Shown one piece after another: positions 1 through 6,401 of a stretch of 9,014 nucleotides of DNA (position 1 is the stretch's first letter; every line of letters starts with the position of its first letter). Position numbers and translations under genes: made by a program. This stretch comes from an uncultured bacterium. Its GTDB lineage: Bacteria > Patescibacteriota > Minisyncoccia > Phycocordibacterales > UBA9973. Location of the stretch: positions 1 through 9,014 of the forward strand of contig CALAYS010000150.1 of the NCBI GenBank assembly GCA_937895515.1. Reading direction: 5' to 3'. The notes below the pieces were generated by a model. The model did no database searches and was not told the DNA's origin. It saw nothing but the letters and a program-made list of their open reading frames with translations.

Positions 1-62
1 TATTTGGCAGTGCCCTGTTGCAATAATCATTACATGGTAGTTGTTTTCTTCGTAATTTGTAC

Positions 63-250
63 ATGATGAAAAAGATTGTAAAAAAGCATCCTTTGGCTAT
101 TCGCTGGTTTCACTGGATTAACTTCCCCGTTTTAACAATCATGATTTGGAGTGGATTGCTTATTTATTGGGCAAATGATGTGTATTTCATTGGCTGGCAG
201 GACACAACACTTCTAAAGTTTTTTCCGGAATTATTTTTCCAAAATTTTGG
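63..250 (+). pseudogene. N-terminal fragment of a bacterial membrane cytochrome b (b561/thiosulfate-reductase-like)
   Basis: An open frame from ATG 63 (or ATG 66) starts with a basic stretch (MMKKIVKKHP) followed by IRWFHWINFPVL and a hydrophobic first membrane helix ending near IYWANDVY. This is the start expected for bacterial b-type cytochrome subunits of the cytochrome b561 / Ni-Fe hydrogenase / thiosulfate reductase group; the His in RWFHW is in the place of a heme ligand. Resemblance is good to about residue 60 (FFPELFFQ) and then stops. The family normally has four to five helices and about 200 residues, so more than two thirds is missing. The frame continues to a stop at 306-308 but that part looks like a different, viral reading frame. 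Nothing else here suggests a respiratory bacterium, so this is either a captured fragment or an assembly chimera at a contig end. Family recognition is from memory of the motif pattern. Confidence 0.6.
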
Positions 251-254
251 GCAC

Positions 255-840
255 CATGTCTTAATAACCCCATCACCTGTATCCAATCCAGACAATGATA
301 TGGTTTAGGAAAAATATTAGATTATAAATCCAAAATTCCTTTTAGTCAGTTGGATAGGGATCTAATTTCTTATAATATTATTGTGGAATTCGATGACAAC
401 AAAATTCATCCCATAAATATAATTACTGTATTAGATCAAACACCATTATTAAATTCTTATTATAATGGTTTTGCCTACAGAATAGAAAATTTTTTAAAAG
501 AAACAACTTCTCTCTGCATGTGAAGAAAGTTTCTAGCAACCTTTTGGTTTATCTTTCTTTAAAGCCTATAATTGCTAAACTTTCCTTCCCAGAAAGAACT
601 ATTTCTGATGAAGAAAAGTATGAAATTTTTAACGAGCTCTGGAACTATACAATGGGAGAATCTGTCAAAATGGAAGAGGAGATAGATTTAGAAAATCCAA
701 TTCACAGAGAAGCAATCCTTTCTATGCTACTTAATTCTAAGGAAGATACTTTTTATTCCCATGACGATAGAGAAATTAAAATTTATAATAAAGAGAAAGC
801 AAATGAAGTTCTTCAAATTATGATAAAATTAAACTTGTGA
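255..840 (+). pseudogene. Unknown viral gene broken by two probable one-base frameshifts
   Basis: Three open segments in successive frames read as one protein. Segment 1 (about 255-299) ends SPVSNPDND. Segment 2 (299-about 490) reads YGLGKILDYKSKIPFSQLD and on to GFAYRIENF. Segment 3 (about 490-840) continues FKRNNFSLHVKKVSSNLLVY and ends QIMIKLNL. Each junction would be restored by one extra base: a T near 299, and a T in the T6 run at 490-495. The joined product is about 190 residues, rich in Asp, Glu, Lys and Ile, with an acidic stretch MEEEIDLEN in the C-terminal half and no membrane helix. I recognise no family. The true start is lost in the suspected chimeric junction near 250. The GTG at 520 could start the last segment alone, but the good protein-like sequence upstream argues against that. 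A stop-codon palindrome follows immediately. Frameshifts may be real decay or sequencing errors near a contig end. Confidence 0.5.
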
Positions 841-855
841 TTTATTAAATCATAA
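835..855. terminator. Palindrome overlapping the stop codon at 840
   Basis: Arms TTGTGATTTA (835-844) and TAAATCATAA (846-855) pair over 10 bp with one G-U wobble and a single central T. The left arm contains the TGA stop of the upstream gene. A hairpin placed on the stop codon matches the 3'-end hairpin signals established for Mimivirus transcripts; its role here is an inference. Confidence 0.5.
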
Positions 856-914
856 ACGTTGCTTTAGTTTTTTTGTTAACGTAGCCATCAATCTTCTTTA
901 ATTATATTTGGGGC

Positions 915-1213
915 TTAAATAGAATTTAAAATTAAAGATGCGCTTACGTTTTCTACGACTTTTATTTCATCGTCAGTTTCTTCGTCTTTTTCATTATTTA
1001 GTGATTTAGTGATTTAAAATAAAATTTTCCATCCTTGTTTTCCAAAGGGGGAGTAATTGAATTTATATCAATACTATCCCGAGCAAGAGTTCCATCCTTT
1101 TTGCAAAGAAAGGATGACAAAATATTTCCTTCTATTTTGATATCATAAGCAGTCCAATACCAGGGTCCAAAAAGATTATCATGTCGTTCCAAAAAAGTGA
1201 GGTTGAGAGACAT
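915..1213 (-). pseudogene. Small hypothetical gene disrupted by an 8-bp tandem duplication
   Basis: From ATG 1213 the frame encodes MSLNLTFLERHDNLFGPWYW and on to GKFYFKSLNH, stopping at 1000-998 after 71 residues. The stop lies inside a tandem 8-bp repeat (plus strand TTTAGTGA at 997-1004 and 1005-1012). Removing one copy restores a frame that continues SLNNEKDEETDDEIKVVENV to a TAA at 917-915, giving 96 residues with an acidic tail. This fits very well, because 299 bp minus 8 is a whole number of codons. The product is a small soluble protein with an aromatic-rich centre (FGPWYWTAYD); I recognise no family. It could still be translated as the 71-residue form lacking the acidic tail. The upstream region is very A/T-rich, as expected for a viral promoter. 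Confidence 0.55.
997..1016. repeat. 8-bp tandem duplication (TTTAGTGA x 2.5)
   Basis: TTTAGTGA occurs at 997-1004 and again at 1005-1012, followed by TTTA. It sits exactly where the frame of the minus-strand gene breaks, and one unit too many explains the break. Such short duplications arise by replication slippage. Confidence 0.8.
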
Positions 1214-1369
1214 GATAAAATTTTATTTTTAGCTTTTATCAAAAATACCAGTCATTTTAATAAAAACTCTATATTGCAGCACAAAATTTGTATGTATTAA
1301 CTTTTTTTGATCAGTCTCTTAATTACTATATAACGAAAGAATTTTTTAATGTATATTTGGTCAGGCATG

Positions 1370-1600
1370 GTTGGCCTAAATTAAACCAAGCATTATTTAA
1401 AATATTTTGGGACAAATAAATTTCCAAAAAATAATGAATTCAGACTGTATTTTAATTTTTAGTCGAAAAACTTTTTCGACTAATTCTTTCAAATATAGGC
1501 CTTCTGAATAATAGGTCAGAAAAGGTTTTTGCAAGCATTTCAAAAAAATCCCAAATAGACATTTTAGGTATGCAAAACTATAATGGGTCAAACAAAGATT
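1370..1600 (-). repeat. Palindrome-centred interspersed repeat, copy A (inverted relative to the right-end copies)
   Basis: Read on the minus strand, 1441-1560 matches the right end of the window: the blocks AATGCTTGCAAAAACC, TATTATTCAGAAGG, CTATATTTGA, the palindrome and AAAAATTAAAATA occur in the same order there, with scattered differences. The core is the perfect palindrome with arms TTAGTCGAAAAA (1459-1470) and TTTTTCGACTAA (1472-1483) around one central base, a 12-bp stem. Similarity beyond the core (1370-1440 and 1560-1600) is weaker, so the limits are approximate. No convincing gene covers it. It occupies most of the 400-bp gap 1214-1613; the remainder, 1214-1370, is AT-rich and I see no other feature there. 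The arrangement recalls the MITE-like non-coding repeats reported from pithoviruses, but I cannot verify sequence identity to them. Confidence 0.75.
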
Positions 1601-1613
1601 TATTTAATACACA

Positions 1614-2321
1614 CTACGACGAAAATGGAGGAAACAAGATTTCACCTCTGTCCACGCGAAGTTCTTTGATTCTATCAATTTCCCCATTTTCTCCAAATGT
1701 TAAATACGGTCCAATACCCCGCCCCATGTTAAGAATAATTACATCCGTGATAAATTTTTCTGTCTTTTCGTGGGAGATACCACGTTCTCGTGAAAAATCA
1801 TTTAGGTATTTAGTCAAAACGCTCGTTTGATCCCGAGGCCCAAGTTTGTCCCATTTGGTACGTGTGACCATTGTACGATCCACAAATACATGAGCATTAT
1901 CTTCATCAATTTCTTCATCCTCCAAATCTATGTTTGTCCATTGACTAACAAAATCCTTTATTTGGAAAGATATTTCTTCAAGATCAGTGTCTTTTTCGAT
2001 AAAAAGTGTTTCTACTACTTGACGATTTTTATAAATTAGTTTTCCTAGTTTGTTTTCTTCAAGAGTTGCTGGATGATAAGTTATCTTATTTATCGGAAAT
2101 TTTGATGCTGCCATTTTTTCAAATCTTTCTTTCCAAATTTCATCATCTTCGTTATCAGCCAAACGCTGGAAGATCTCAATTAACGGATACCGAAGTTGAC
2201 GTTTAGTGGTTGGTTTTGCTTTTTTTCTGGATCCCCGACTGTCATCAACAATTCCAGGCGATGAAGCAAAAATAACGTCTCCTTCCTCCCCCTCAACAAT
2301 GATGCTTCCGTTTGAAGACAT
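1614..2321 (-). CDS. Hypothetical protein, possibly of a family conserved in large DNA viruses
   Basis: An intact 235-residue protein from ATG 2321. Residues 1-40 are low-complexity, acidic then basic (SRKKAKPTTKRQ, a possible nuclear-localisation-like cluster). The folded part begins near 43 (RYPLIEIFQRLADNEDDEIW) and includes W63, F67, A71 and KFPINKITY at 74-82. This W-F-A-KFP pattern reminds me of a small protein group in iridovirus- and marseillevirus-like viruses, but I cannot name it securely. Residues 131-142 are an acidic run (DLEDEEIDED). The C-terminal half contains TKWDKLGPRDQTSVLTKYL (155-173) and ends in FPPFSS. There are no membrane helices and no cysteines. It is divergent from the phospholipase gene, sharing a 49-bp A/T-rich spacer that must hold both promoters. 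Length, start and clean frame support a real gene; function is unknown. Confidence 0.8.
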   Translation of the reverse strand: MSSNGSIIVEGEEGDVIFASSPGIVDDSRGSRKKAKPTTKRQLRYPLIEIFQRLADNEDDEIWKERFEKMAASKFPINKITYHPATLEENKLGKLIYKNRQVVETLFIEKDTDLEEISFQIKDFVSQWTNIDLEDEEIDEDNAHVFVDRTMVTRTKWDKLGPRDQTSVLTKYLNDFSRERGISHEKTEKFITDVIILNMGRGIGPYLTFGENGEIDRIKELRVDRGEILFPPFSS

Positions 2322-2350
2322 TAGGATTATATTTTAACCCTAAAAATAAA

Positions 2351-2366
2351 AAAGAGAAGTCTCTTT
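2351..2366. promoter_or_regulatory. Inverted repeat in the phospholipase leader
   Basis: Arms AAAGAGA (2351-2357) and TCTCTTT (2360-2366) form a 7-bp stem with a 2-nt spacer, ending four bases before the phospholipase ATG, within the 49-bp divergent spacer. With so short a loop a DNA-level binding site is as likely as an RNA hairpin. Its role is unknown and it may be chance. Confidence 0.3.
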
Positions 2367-2370
2367 CAAA

Positions 2371-3408
2371 ATGAGAATCTATGTCCTTCCTGTCTCAGGA
2401 GGAGGGTTCCCCGCACAATTAGGACTTTTACGAGAAATTTATAGAGCAACAATGACTGATAGTGAACCCGGTATTACTCCAGATCTTGTTTTTGCTTCTT
2501 CGGGTGGAAATGTAGCAGCATATTTAGCAATGGCAAATAACTGGACAGATGTTGGAATTATAAAAAATGGCCAAATGGTAGATTCCAATGTCTTTGTCGA
2601 ATCATGGACTCCTTCCTTTTTTCCGACTTGGATAGCTTTTCCAATGACCCGATCAATATATAGAACAGGCAAAGGAGTTGATGATCTTTTTCAGTCTTTC
2701 TACACTTGTCAGTCCATCCAAAAAACAGAAATTTGGACCGGAACTTATAATAACAGCTCACAAAGAGCGGCTCTTTTTTGTAATAAAAGTTTTGAAGAAG
2801 CAAAAATAAAAGATAACAAGGTGGAAACTTACATTTATGATAGCGAGCCTCTTCACTACCTTTCTGGAAACGTAGACACTATCGGTAAAGTATGTTATGC
2901 TTCAGCATCAATTCCTTATCTAACTCCTGGAATCATCATTGACAATGAACGTCACATTGATGGAGGTGTTTCATATGCTTCTCCTTTAATACCTATGTCT
3001 AACTATCTTTCTCAAACCATATCAAGGTTGCCAGCAATAGAAAAAATACAAATTCATTATTTTTGTTCATATGATATGTCAGAAAAATTTTCTGACTCTA
3101 TTTATTCCCAATCAATTGGACTTTTAATCCATTCATCTCTTCTTCAGGACAGGGCATTTACTCTTTCGTTGCTTCGGCAATATGGAAAAGTATCTCCATC
3201 ACCTGAAGTATATTTAAAACTTACAACCCAAACACTTCGATTACTTTTATCTCAAATAAAGGAAAAATCATATGCTCTTTTTCTTTTCCCAGATGGTTCT
3301 CCCTCCGTTGCTATGACATCTTTCAGAGGAAAAGACATTCTCAATGTGATAAAAACGGTAGAAAAAGGATATAATGCTTTTCTTTGGATTTTAGAGCGTC
3401 GCCTTTAG
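2371..3408 (+). CDS. Patatin-like phospholipase
   Basis: A 345-residue protein with all patatin landmarks in order. The glycine-rich oxyanion-hole loop is SGGGFPAQLG (9-18). The nucleophile elbow is FASSGGN (41-47), with Ser44 the expected nucleophile; the usual first Gly of GxSxG is Ala42. The dyad aspartate is D197 in HIDGGVSYASP (195-205), preceded by CYASASIPYLTPG (175-187), the block normally found just before DGG. Family members hydrolyse acyl ester bonds of phospholipids or galactolipids using a Ser-Asp dyad. Viral members are widespread in giant viruses and may help membrane remodelling or release, which is inference here. No signal peptide or clear membrane segment is visible, suggesting a cytosolic or virion protein. 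The start is fixed by the ATG just before the oxyanion loop. The frame is intact and the catalytic residues are present, so it is probably active. It is divergent from the 2321 gene. Confidence 0.9.
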   Translation: MRIYVLPVSGGGFPAQLGLLREIYRATMTDSEPGITPDLVFASSGGNVAAYLAMANNWTDVGIIKNGQMVDSNVFVESWTPSFFPTWIAFPMTRSIYRTGKGVDDLFQSFYTCQSIQKTEIWTGTYNNSSQRAALFCNKSFEEAKIKDNKVETYIYDSEPLHYLSGNVDTIGKVCYASASIPYLTPGIIIDNERHIDGGVSYASPLIPMSNYLSQTISRLPAIEKIQIHYFCSYDMSEKFSDSIYSQSIGLLIHSSLLQDRAFTLSLLRQYGKVSPSPEVYLKLTTQTLRLLLSQIKEKSYALFLFPDGSPSVAMTSFRGKDILNVIKTVEKGYNAFLWILERRL

Positions 3409-3439
3409 ACCTGTTAAAAACAAAATAATCCAAATGAAA

Positions 3440-3458
3440 AATATTTTTAAAAAATATT
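3440..3458. terminator. Perfect palindrome downstream of the phospholipase gene
   Basis: Arms AATATTTTT (3440-3448) and AAAAATATT (3450-3458) form a 9-bp stem around one central A, 31 bp after the phospholipase stop. It shares the odd, single-base centre of the other gene-end palindromes and could be a 3'-end hairpin. It is pure A/T, so chance is possible. Confidence 0.4.
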
Positions 3459-3518
3459 GATGTAAGAAGAAATATATCTTCCTTTTTCTAAAAAAAGAAG
3501 AAAAAACACACTTTAACT

Positions 3519-4283
3519 ATGTTGTCATCTTTATTCCAATTTTTTTTCCAAGATAGTGTCGATTTACTTTTTGTAAGAAATGATTTGCCAACAATATGTG
3601 GGTTCACAAGTCTTTATCCTTTAACACGTTATTGTGAAAGTAGCCATACAGAAACTGAAGAAAATAATTCTTTTGGTAGAAATCTTTTGATATACTGCAG
3701 TTCATATTTTCAACCATCTGATGAATATAAACCAACTATCACAGATCTTATGCTATCAATGTTTGATTTAAACAGCGATGGCTATTCAGACTCCACAGAT
3801 ACAGATACAGATTCAGAATTTCCACTTGTAAATCCATTGAGCTTTGTTGGTTTTAAACTACCACCCGTTAATCCAATGCACTTTGAAAGTTTGGAATCAC
3901 ATCTCAATGGTCAAGAGCCATCCACAAGTTCAGAATCACTTGATAATTTTGTAAGTTTGGAATCACAACTCTTAAATGAAGGGCATCCCACGAGTCAGGA
4001 ATCGCCCGCATCACAACCACAACTCGCTGACATGGAATGCCTCATAATTTCAGAACCAACTGTTGCACATCAAGAATCAGTCGCTGTCACTGATGATAAT
4101 TCTACATCAAAATATCCTTCCCCAACAACAAGAGAAACCCAAACGACTTCATCCCCTGACAGTTGTTCCTCCTTCCAAAATTTAGAAAGATTTTTATCAA
4201 CGGAAGAGAAAATTTCGGCAGATAATCCATTTAGATCATTTTCAACAACCGACTCAGATTTAGATGATTTTGTTGTTGTATAG
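3519..4283 (+). CDS. Ser/Thr-rich acidic hypothetical protein with internal repeats
   Basis: A 254-residue open frame from ATG 3519. The N-terminal 65 residues look folded or hydrophobic (LFQFFFQDSVDLLFV; several Cys) and might associate with membrane. Residues 83-100 (DLNSDGYSDSTDTDTDSE) contain a DxNxDG loop followed by a DxD run, similar to calcium-binding EF-hand, dockerin or TSP3 loops; with only one such element this is suggestive only. From 100 on the protein is low-complexity, rich in Ser, Thr, Glu and Pro, and largely disordered. It has two imperfect direct repeats, FESLESHLNGQEPSTSSES (122-140) and FVSLESQLLNEGHPTSQES (144-162), with a weaker third near FQNLERFLSTEE. The C-terminus is DSDLDDFVVV. 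It may be heavily phosphorylated or a virion surface or tegument-like protein; I recognise no family. The long frame and repeated codon blocks support real coding. Confidence 0.7.
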   Translation: MLSSLFQFFFQDSVDLLFVRNDLPTICGFTSLYPLTRYCESSHTETEENNSFGRNLLIYCSSYFQPSDEYKPTITDLMLSMFDLNSDGYSDSTDTDTDSEFPLVNPLSFVGFKLPPVNPMHFESLESHLNGQEPSTSSESLDNFVSLESQLLNEGHPTSQESPASQPQLADMECLIISEPTVAHQESVAVTDDNSTSKYPSPTTRETQTTSSPDSCSSFQNLERFLSTEEKISADNPFRSFSTTDSDLDDFVVV

Positions 4284-4304
4284 AGTTGATTTTCGCGTAT
4301 TTGG

Positions 4305-4742
4305 ATGGAAAGATGTAATCGATCGATCATGGCAGCCATATACGATCCTTTTATTGCTCCACTCCGGGAATCTAAGATTGATGACGAAATAAAAACTTTT
4401 GAGATGCTGTCTTTTGACATGGAATTGCATTCTTCTGCGCCCATCAAGCTTTCAATGGTTGAATCTGTCGTGACAACACCAACTTACAGCTGGCCCTACG
4501 GGATAACAATGAATTTGCGTTCCACTGGACGCGAAATCGTCTCCCAATCTGTGGCCTGTGCGACGACACTAAGCTCTCAGGCTTGTCTTTGCCTGTTAAT
4601 GGGGCCACAAGAGCTGGAGGAACAATGGCCTTAATTGCATTCGTTTCTATTGCGATGGCATCGGCAGCTGTCGCTGTTGCCAGCCACAGTGACAGTTGGA
4701 GCCGTGACTGGTGCGATGGTATCGCTTCGTGTTGATCAATAA
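4305..4742 (+). pseudogene. GC-rich, apparently frame-disrupted gene for a membrane protein with an Ala/Val-rich C-terminus
   Basis: From ATG 4305 (or ATG 4329, MAAIYDPFIAPLRESKIDDE) the frame runs to a stop at 4632-4634 (109 residues). A second plus-strand frame, open 4463-4735, reads LQLALRDNNEFAFHWTRN and then GGTMALIAFVSIAMASAAVA, a plausible membrane helix. At about 4675 the first frame resumes as PATVTVGAVTGAMVSLRVDQ, ending at TAA 4740-4742. The simplest reading is one protein whose frame was moved out and back by two compensating indels, near 4470 and near 4675; which frame is original in 4470-4630 is not certain. The segment 4470-4740 is about 52% GC, clearly above the AT-rich flanks, which hints at a different origin. 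A perfect A/T palindrome lies 2 bp past the 4742 stop, supporting a gene end there. I recognise no family. An intact 109-residue protein is the alternative. Confidence 0.4.
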
Positions 4743-4744
4743 AC

Positions 4745-4760
4745 AAAAAATTAATTTTTT
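4745..4760. terminator. Perfect A/T palindrome after the 4742 stop
   Basis: AAAAAATTAATTTTTT at 4745-4760 is self-complementary and can form a 6-bp stem with a TTAA loop. It lies two bases after the TAA at 4740-4742, the same placement as the other gene-end palindromes. It is low-complexity, so the evidence rests mainly on position. Confidence 0.4.
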
Positions 4761-4823
4761 AATACAATCTTCATATGAGATAACTTTTGATTAAAAAGGA
4801 AATATAATTACTACTCGCAAAAG

Positions 4824-5420
4824 ATGATCATCTCATCAGGTTCAGCATTATCAATTTTTGCACAAGTGCTAATAGTTTTTCTATTTATTACGATGGGAGG
4901 ATTTATTATTTATTATTATTACATTTATGGTAAAAAACATGTAAAAAATGAAAATCTTATAGAGGCTCCCAATTTAGGAAAAAGCCAATCAGAAACATTG
5001 GCTGTAAGTGCTTTTGAAAGAGTCCTCCAGGATAAGGGATATGATCATAAGCCATTGATTAGAAATTATCGTCCAATATGGCTTAAAAATCCGGCAACCG
5101 GTAGAGCAATGGAAATCGATGCATATTATCCTCCGTTGCGACTAGGAATAGAATATAATGGAGCTCAACATTATATATTTCCAAATAAATTTCATCCAGA
5201 CACTAAGAAAGGGAAAGAAGATTTTGATTCTACGGTTTTAAGAGATCAACTGAAAAGAAGACTTGCAGAAGAACAAGGTGTGAGAATAATAACAATTCCA
5301 TATTATGTTGACACATGTGTGCGTTGTGAAAAAGATCCCACAGGACATCGGTATAAAAAATCTTCAAACAAGGAAAAATGGGAAAAACTCCGTACCTTTA
5401 TCGATAAAAATTTTAATTAA
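4824..5420 (+). CDS. Membrane-anchored PD-(D/E)XK / VSR-like nuclease domain protein
   Basis: A 198-residue protein. Residues 8-35 form one transmembrane helix (IFAQVLIVFLFITMGGFIIY then a run of Tyr), followed by basic KKHVKNE, so the C-terminal domain probably faces the cytosol or virion interior. The domain carries E57 (SQSETLAVSAFERVL), EIDAYYPP (97-104), then LGIEYNGAQHY (107-117), and RDQLKRRLAEEQGVRIITIPY (140-160). The order Glu, Asp99, GIEYNGxQH110-116, a helix with conserved D141/K144, and a final strand IITIPY is that of VSR/DUF559-type and related small endonucleases of the PD-(D/E)XK superfamily. TCVRCEKDPTGH (164-175) might bind metal. Similar domains occur in giant-virus homing-like or repair nucleases; a membrane anchor on one is unusual. 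It converges on the recombinase gene with a 22-bp gap filled by a palindrome. Family assignment is by motif; activity is inferred. Confidence 0.7.
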   Translation: MIISSGSALSIFAQVLIVFLFITMGGFIIYYYYIYGKKHVKNENLIEAPNLGKSQSETLAVSAFERVLQDKGYDHKPLIRNYRPIWLKNPATGRAMEIDAYYPPLRLGIEYNGAQHYIFPNKFHPDTKKGKEDFDSTVLRDQLKRRLAEEQGVRIITIPYYVDTCVRCEKDPTGHRYKKSSNKEKWEKLRTFIDKNFN

Positions 5421-5439
5421 ACATATAAATTATATGTTT
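5419..5439. terminator. 21-bp palindrome shared by two convergent gene ends
   Basis: Arms AAACATATAA (5419-5428) and TTATATGTTT (5430-5439) form a perfect 10-bp stem around one central A. The left arm overlaps the last bases of the nuclease stop (5418-5420), and the right arm ends 3 bp before the recombinase stop read from the other strand. This is the best candidate for a bidirectional transcript 3'-end hairpin in the window. Confidence 0.65.
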
Positions 5440-5442
5440 GTT

Positions 5443-6381
5443 TTACAAGCATGCCTCAAGAGCACTAACCAAGTTCATCCTATAAATTTCATCTACAGCA
5501 ATGGCTTCATCCGCACTATCATCAATCAAGGACAACTTTTCGGCTAACCCGAGTGTAAAGAGGTCTGTACATGGATAGATGTATTTTTTCCACTGATAAT
5601 TTATGGACCAACAAGTCCATTGATAGCCTCGCTTGAGAATTCCGAAATGGTTAAGAATATATGCAAACCATTTATCATTTCCATAAAAAATTTCTTCCCT
5701 TTGAGCGGGATCAATAAAATCCTTTGCATAGAAAGTTGTTGAAGTTCTTCCTCCCATACATTGTTCCTCATAAATGCGAATAGCCTTTAGAATTTGACGT
5801 GGGGTGAATTCAAGATTTAGCATTGCTATGAGGCCTTGAATAAATATTTCTTGTGGACAGTTTTCCAATTTGTTATCGCCCCCTACTTTTTTACCAAAAG
5901 GGGGTTCCTTTGTAGTGAGATATCCTGCCTCTCGACGAACTTTCAATGCACTCACAACCCGTTCAGAAATCTTTCTGGACTCATTTTCAGCATCAGCAAG
6001 CATTGTATTGAAACGAGCTCTTCCTTCTGGTGTTGCAACGTTCATATCGGGGTGATCATAAAAAAATATTTCTGTTCCTGATGCAAGAATTTTATCGATA
6101 CATTCTGTACCATAGTTCACAGATCGTGAAAACCTATCCACGTTCCGAACCAATATTTTGGGCCGTTGTGGCTGATCAATTGCTTCTATCTCTAAAATCA
6201 TCTTAATCATTTCATTGGGGATTTGATTATAAGCCGAGGATTTTTCTTCAAAAACTTTAATAATTTTTGTGTTAGGATGGGCAGTAATAAATGCATCAGC
6301 CGCAAGCTTTTGGGACAAAAAATCCTGTTGTTCAGTAGAAACACGAACGTAAAGATAAAAGTTAAAAACTGAGACAGACAT
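5443..6381 (-). CDS. Serine recombinase (resolvase/invertase family)
   Basis: A 312-residue protein from ATG 6381. The N-terminal catalytic domain begins NFYLYVRVSTEQQD (7-20), giving Arg13 and the nucleophile Ser15. The second active-site block is ILVRNVDRFSRSVNYG (76-91), with D82, R83 and R86 matching the DRLSR motif. EIFFYDHPDMNVATPEGR (104-121) and AENESRKISERVVSALKVRR (131-150) correspond to the end of the catalytic core and the long E helix. GYLTTKEPPFGKKVGG (153-168) resembles the G-x-PFGY linker after the E helix. The C-terminal half has no zinc ribbon and no obvious short Hin-type HTH, but TPRQILKAIRIYEE may be part of a DNA-binding helix bundle. It is longer than IS607 TnpA (about 200), with the catalytic domain first, and shorter than large integrases. 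There is no TnpB nearby. It probably cuts and rejoins DNA by a Ser15 phosphodiester link. The kinase gene lies 29 bp upstream on the same strand. Confidence 0.88.
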   Translation of the reverse strand: MSVSVFNFYLYVRVSTEQQDFLSQKLAADAFITAHPNTKIIKVFEEKSSAYNQIPNEMIKMILEIEAIDQPQRPKILVRNVDRFSRSVNYGTECIDKILASGTEIFFYDHPDMNVATPEGRARFNTMLADAENESRKISERVVSALKVRREAGYLTTKEPPFGKKVGGDNKLENCPQEIFIQGLIAMLNLEFTPRQILKAIRIYEEQCMGGRTSTTFYAKDFIDPAQREEIFYGNDKWFAYILNHFGILKRGYQWTCWSINYQWKKYIYPCTDLFTLGLAEKLSLIDDSADEAIAVDEIYRMNLVSALEACL

Positions 6382-6401
6382 GATTCTTTGGGAAGAAATG
6401 A

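Noticed and set aside
1570..1830. Plus-strand 86-residue frame
   Set aside because: It is antisense to the clean 235-residue minus-strand gene and has no independent support.
4070..4447. Minus-strand 125-residue frame
   Set aside because: It lies antisense to the Ser/Thr-rich gene, whose internal protein repeats support the plus strand.
4444..4746. Minus-strand 100-residue frame over the GC-rich island
   Set aside because: Its composition looks like the antisense of the Ala/Val-rich plus-strand segment and it shows no motif; plus-strand frames and the downstream palindrome fit better. Not fully excluded.
5443..6381. IS607-type insertion sequence
   Set aside because: The recombinase is too long, has its catalytic domain first rather than after an HTH, and no TnpB gene is next to it.
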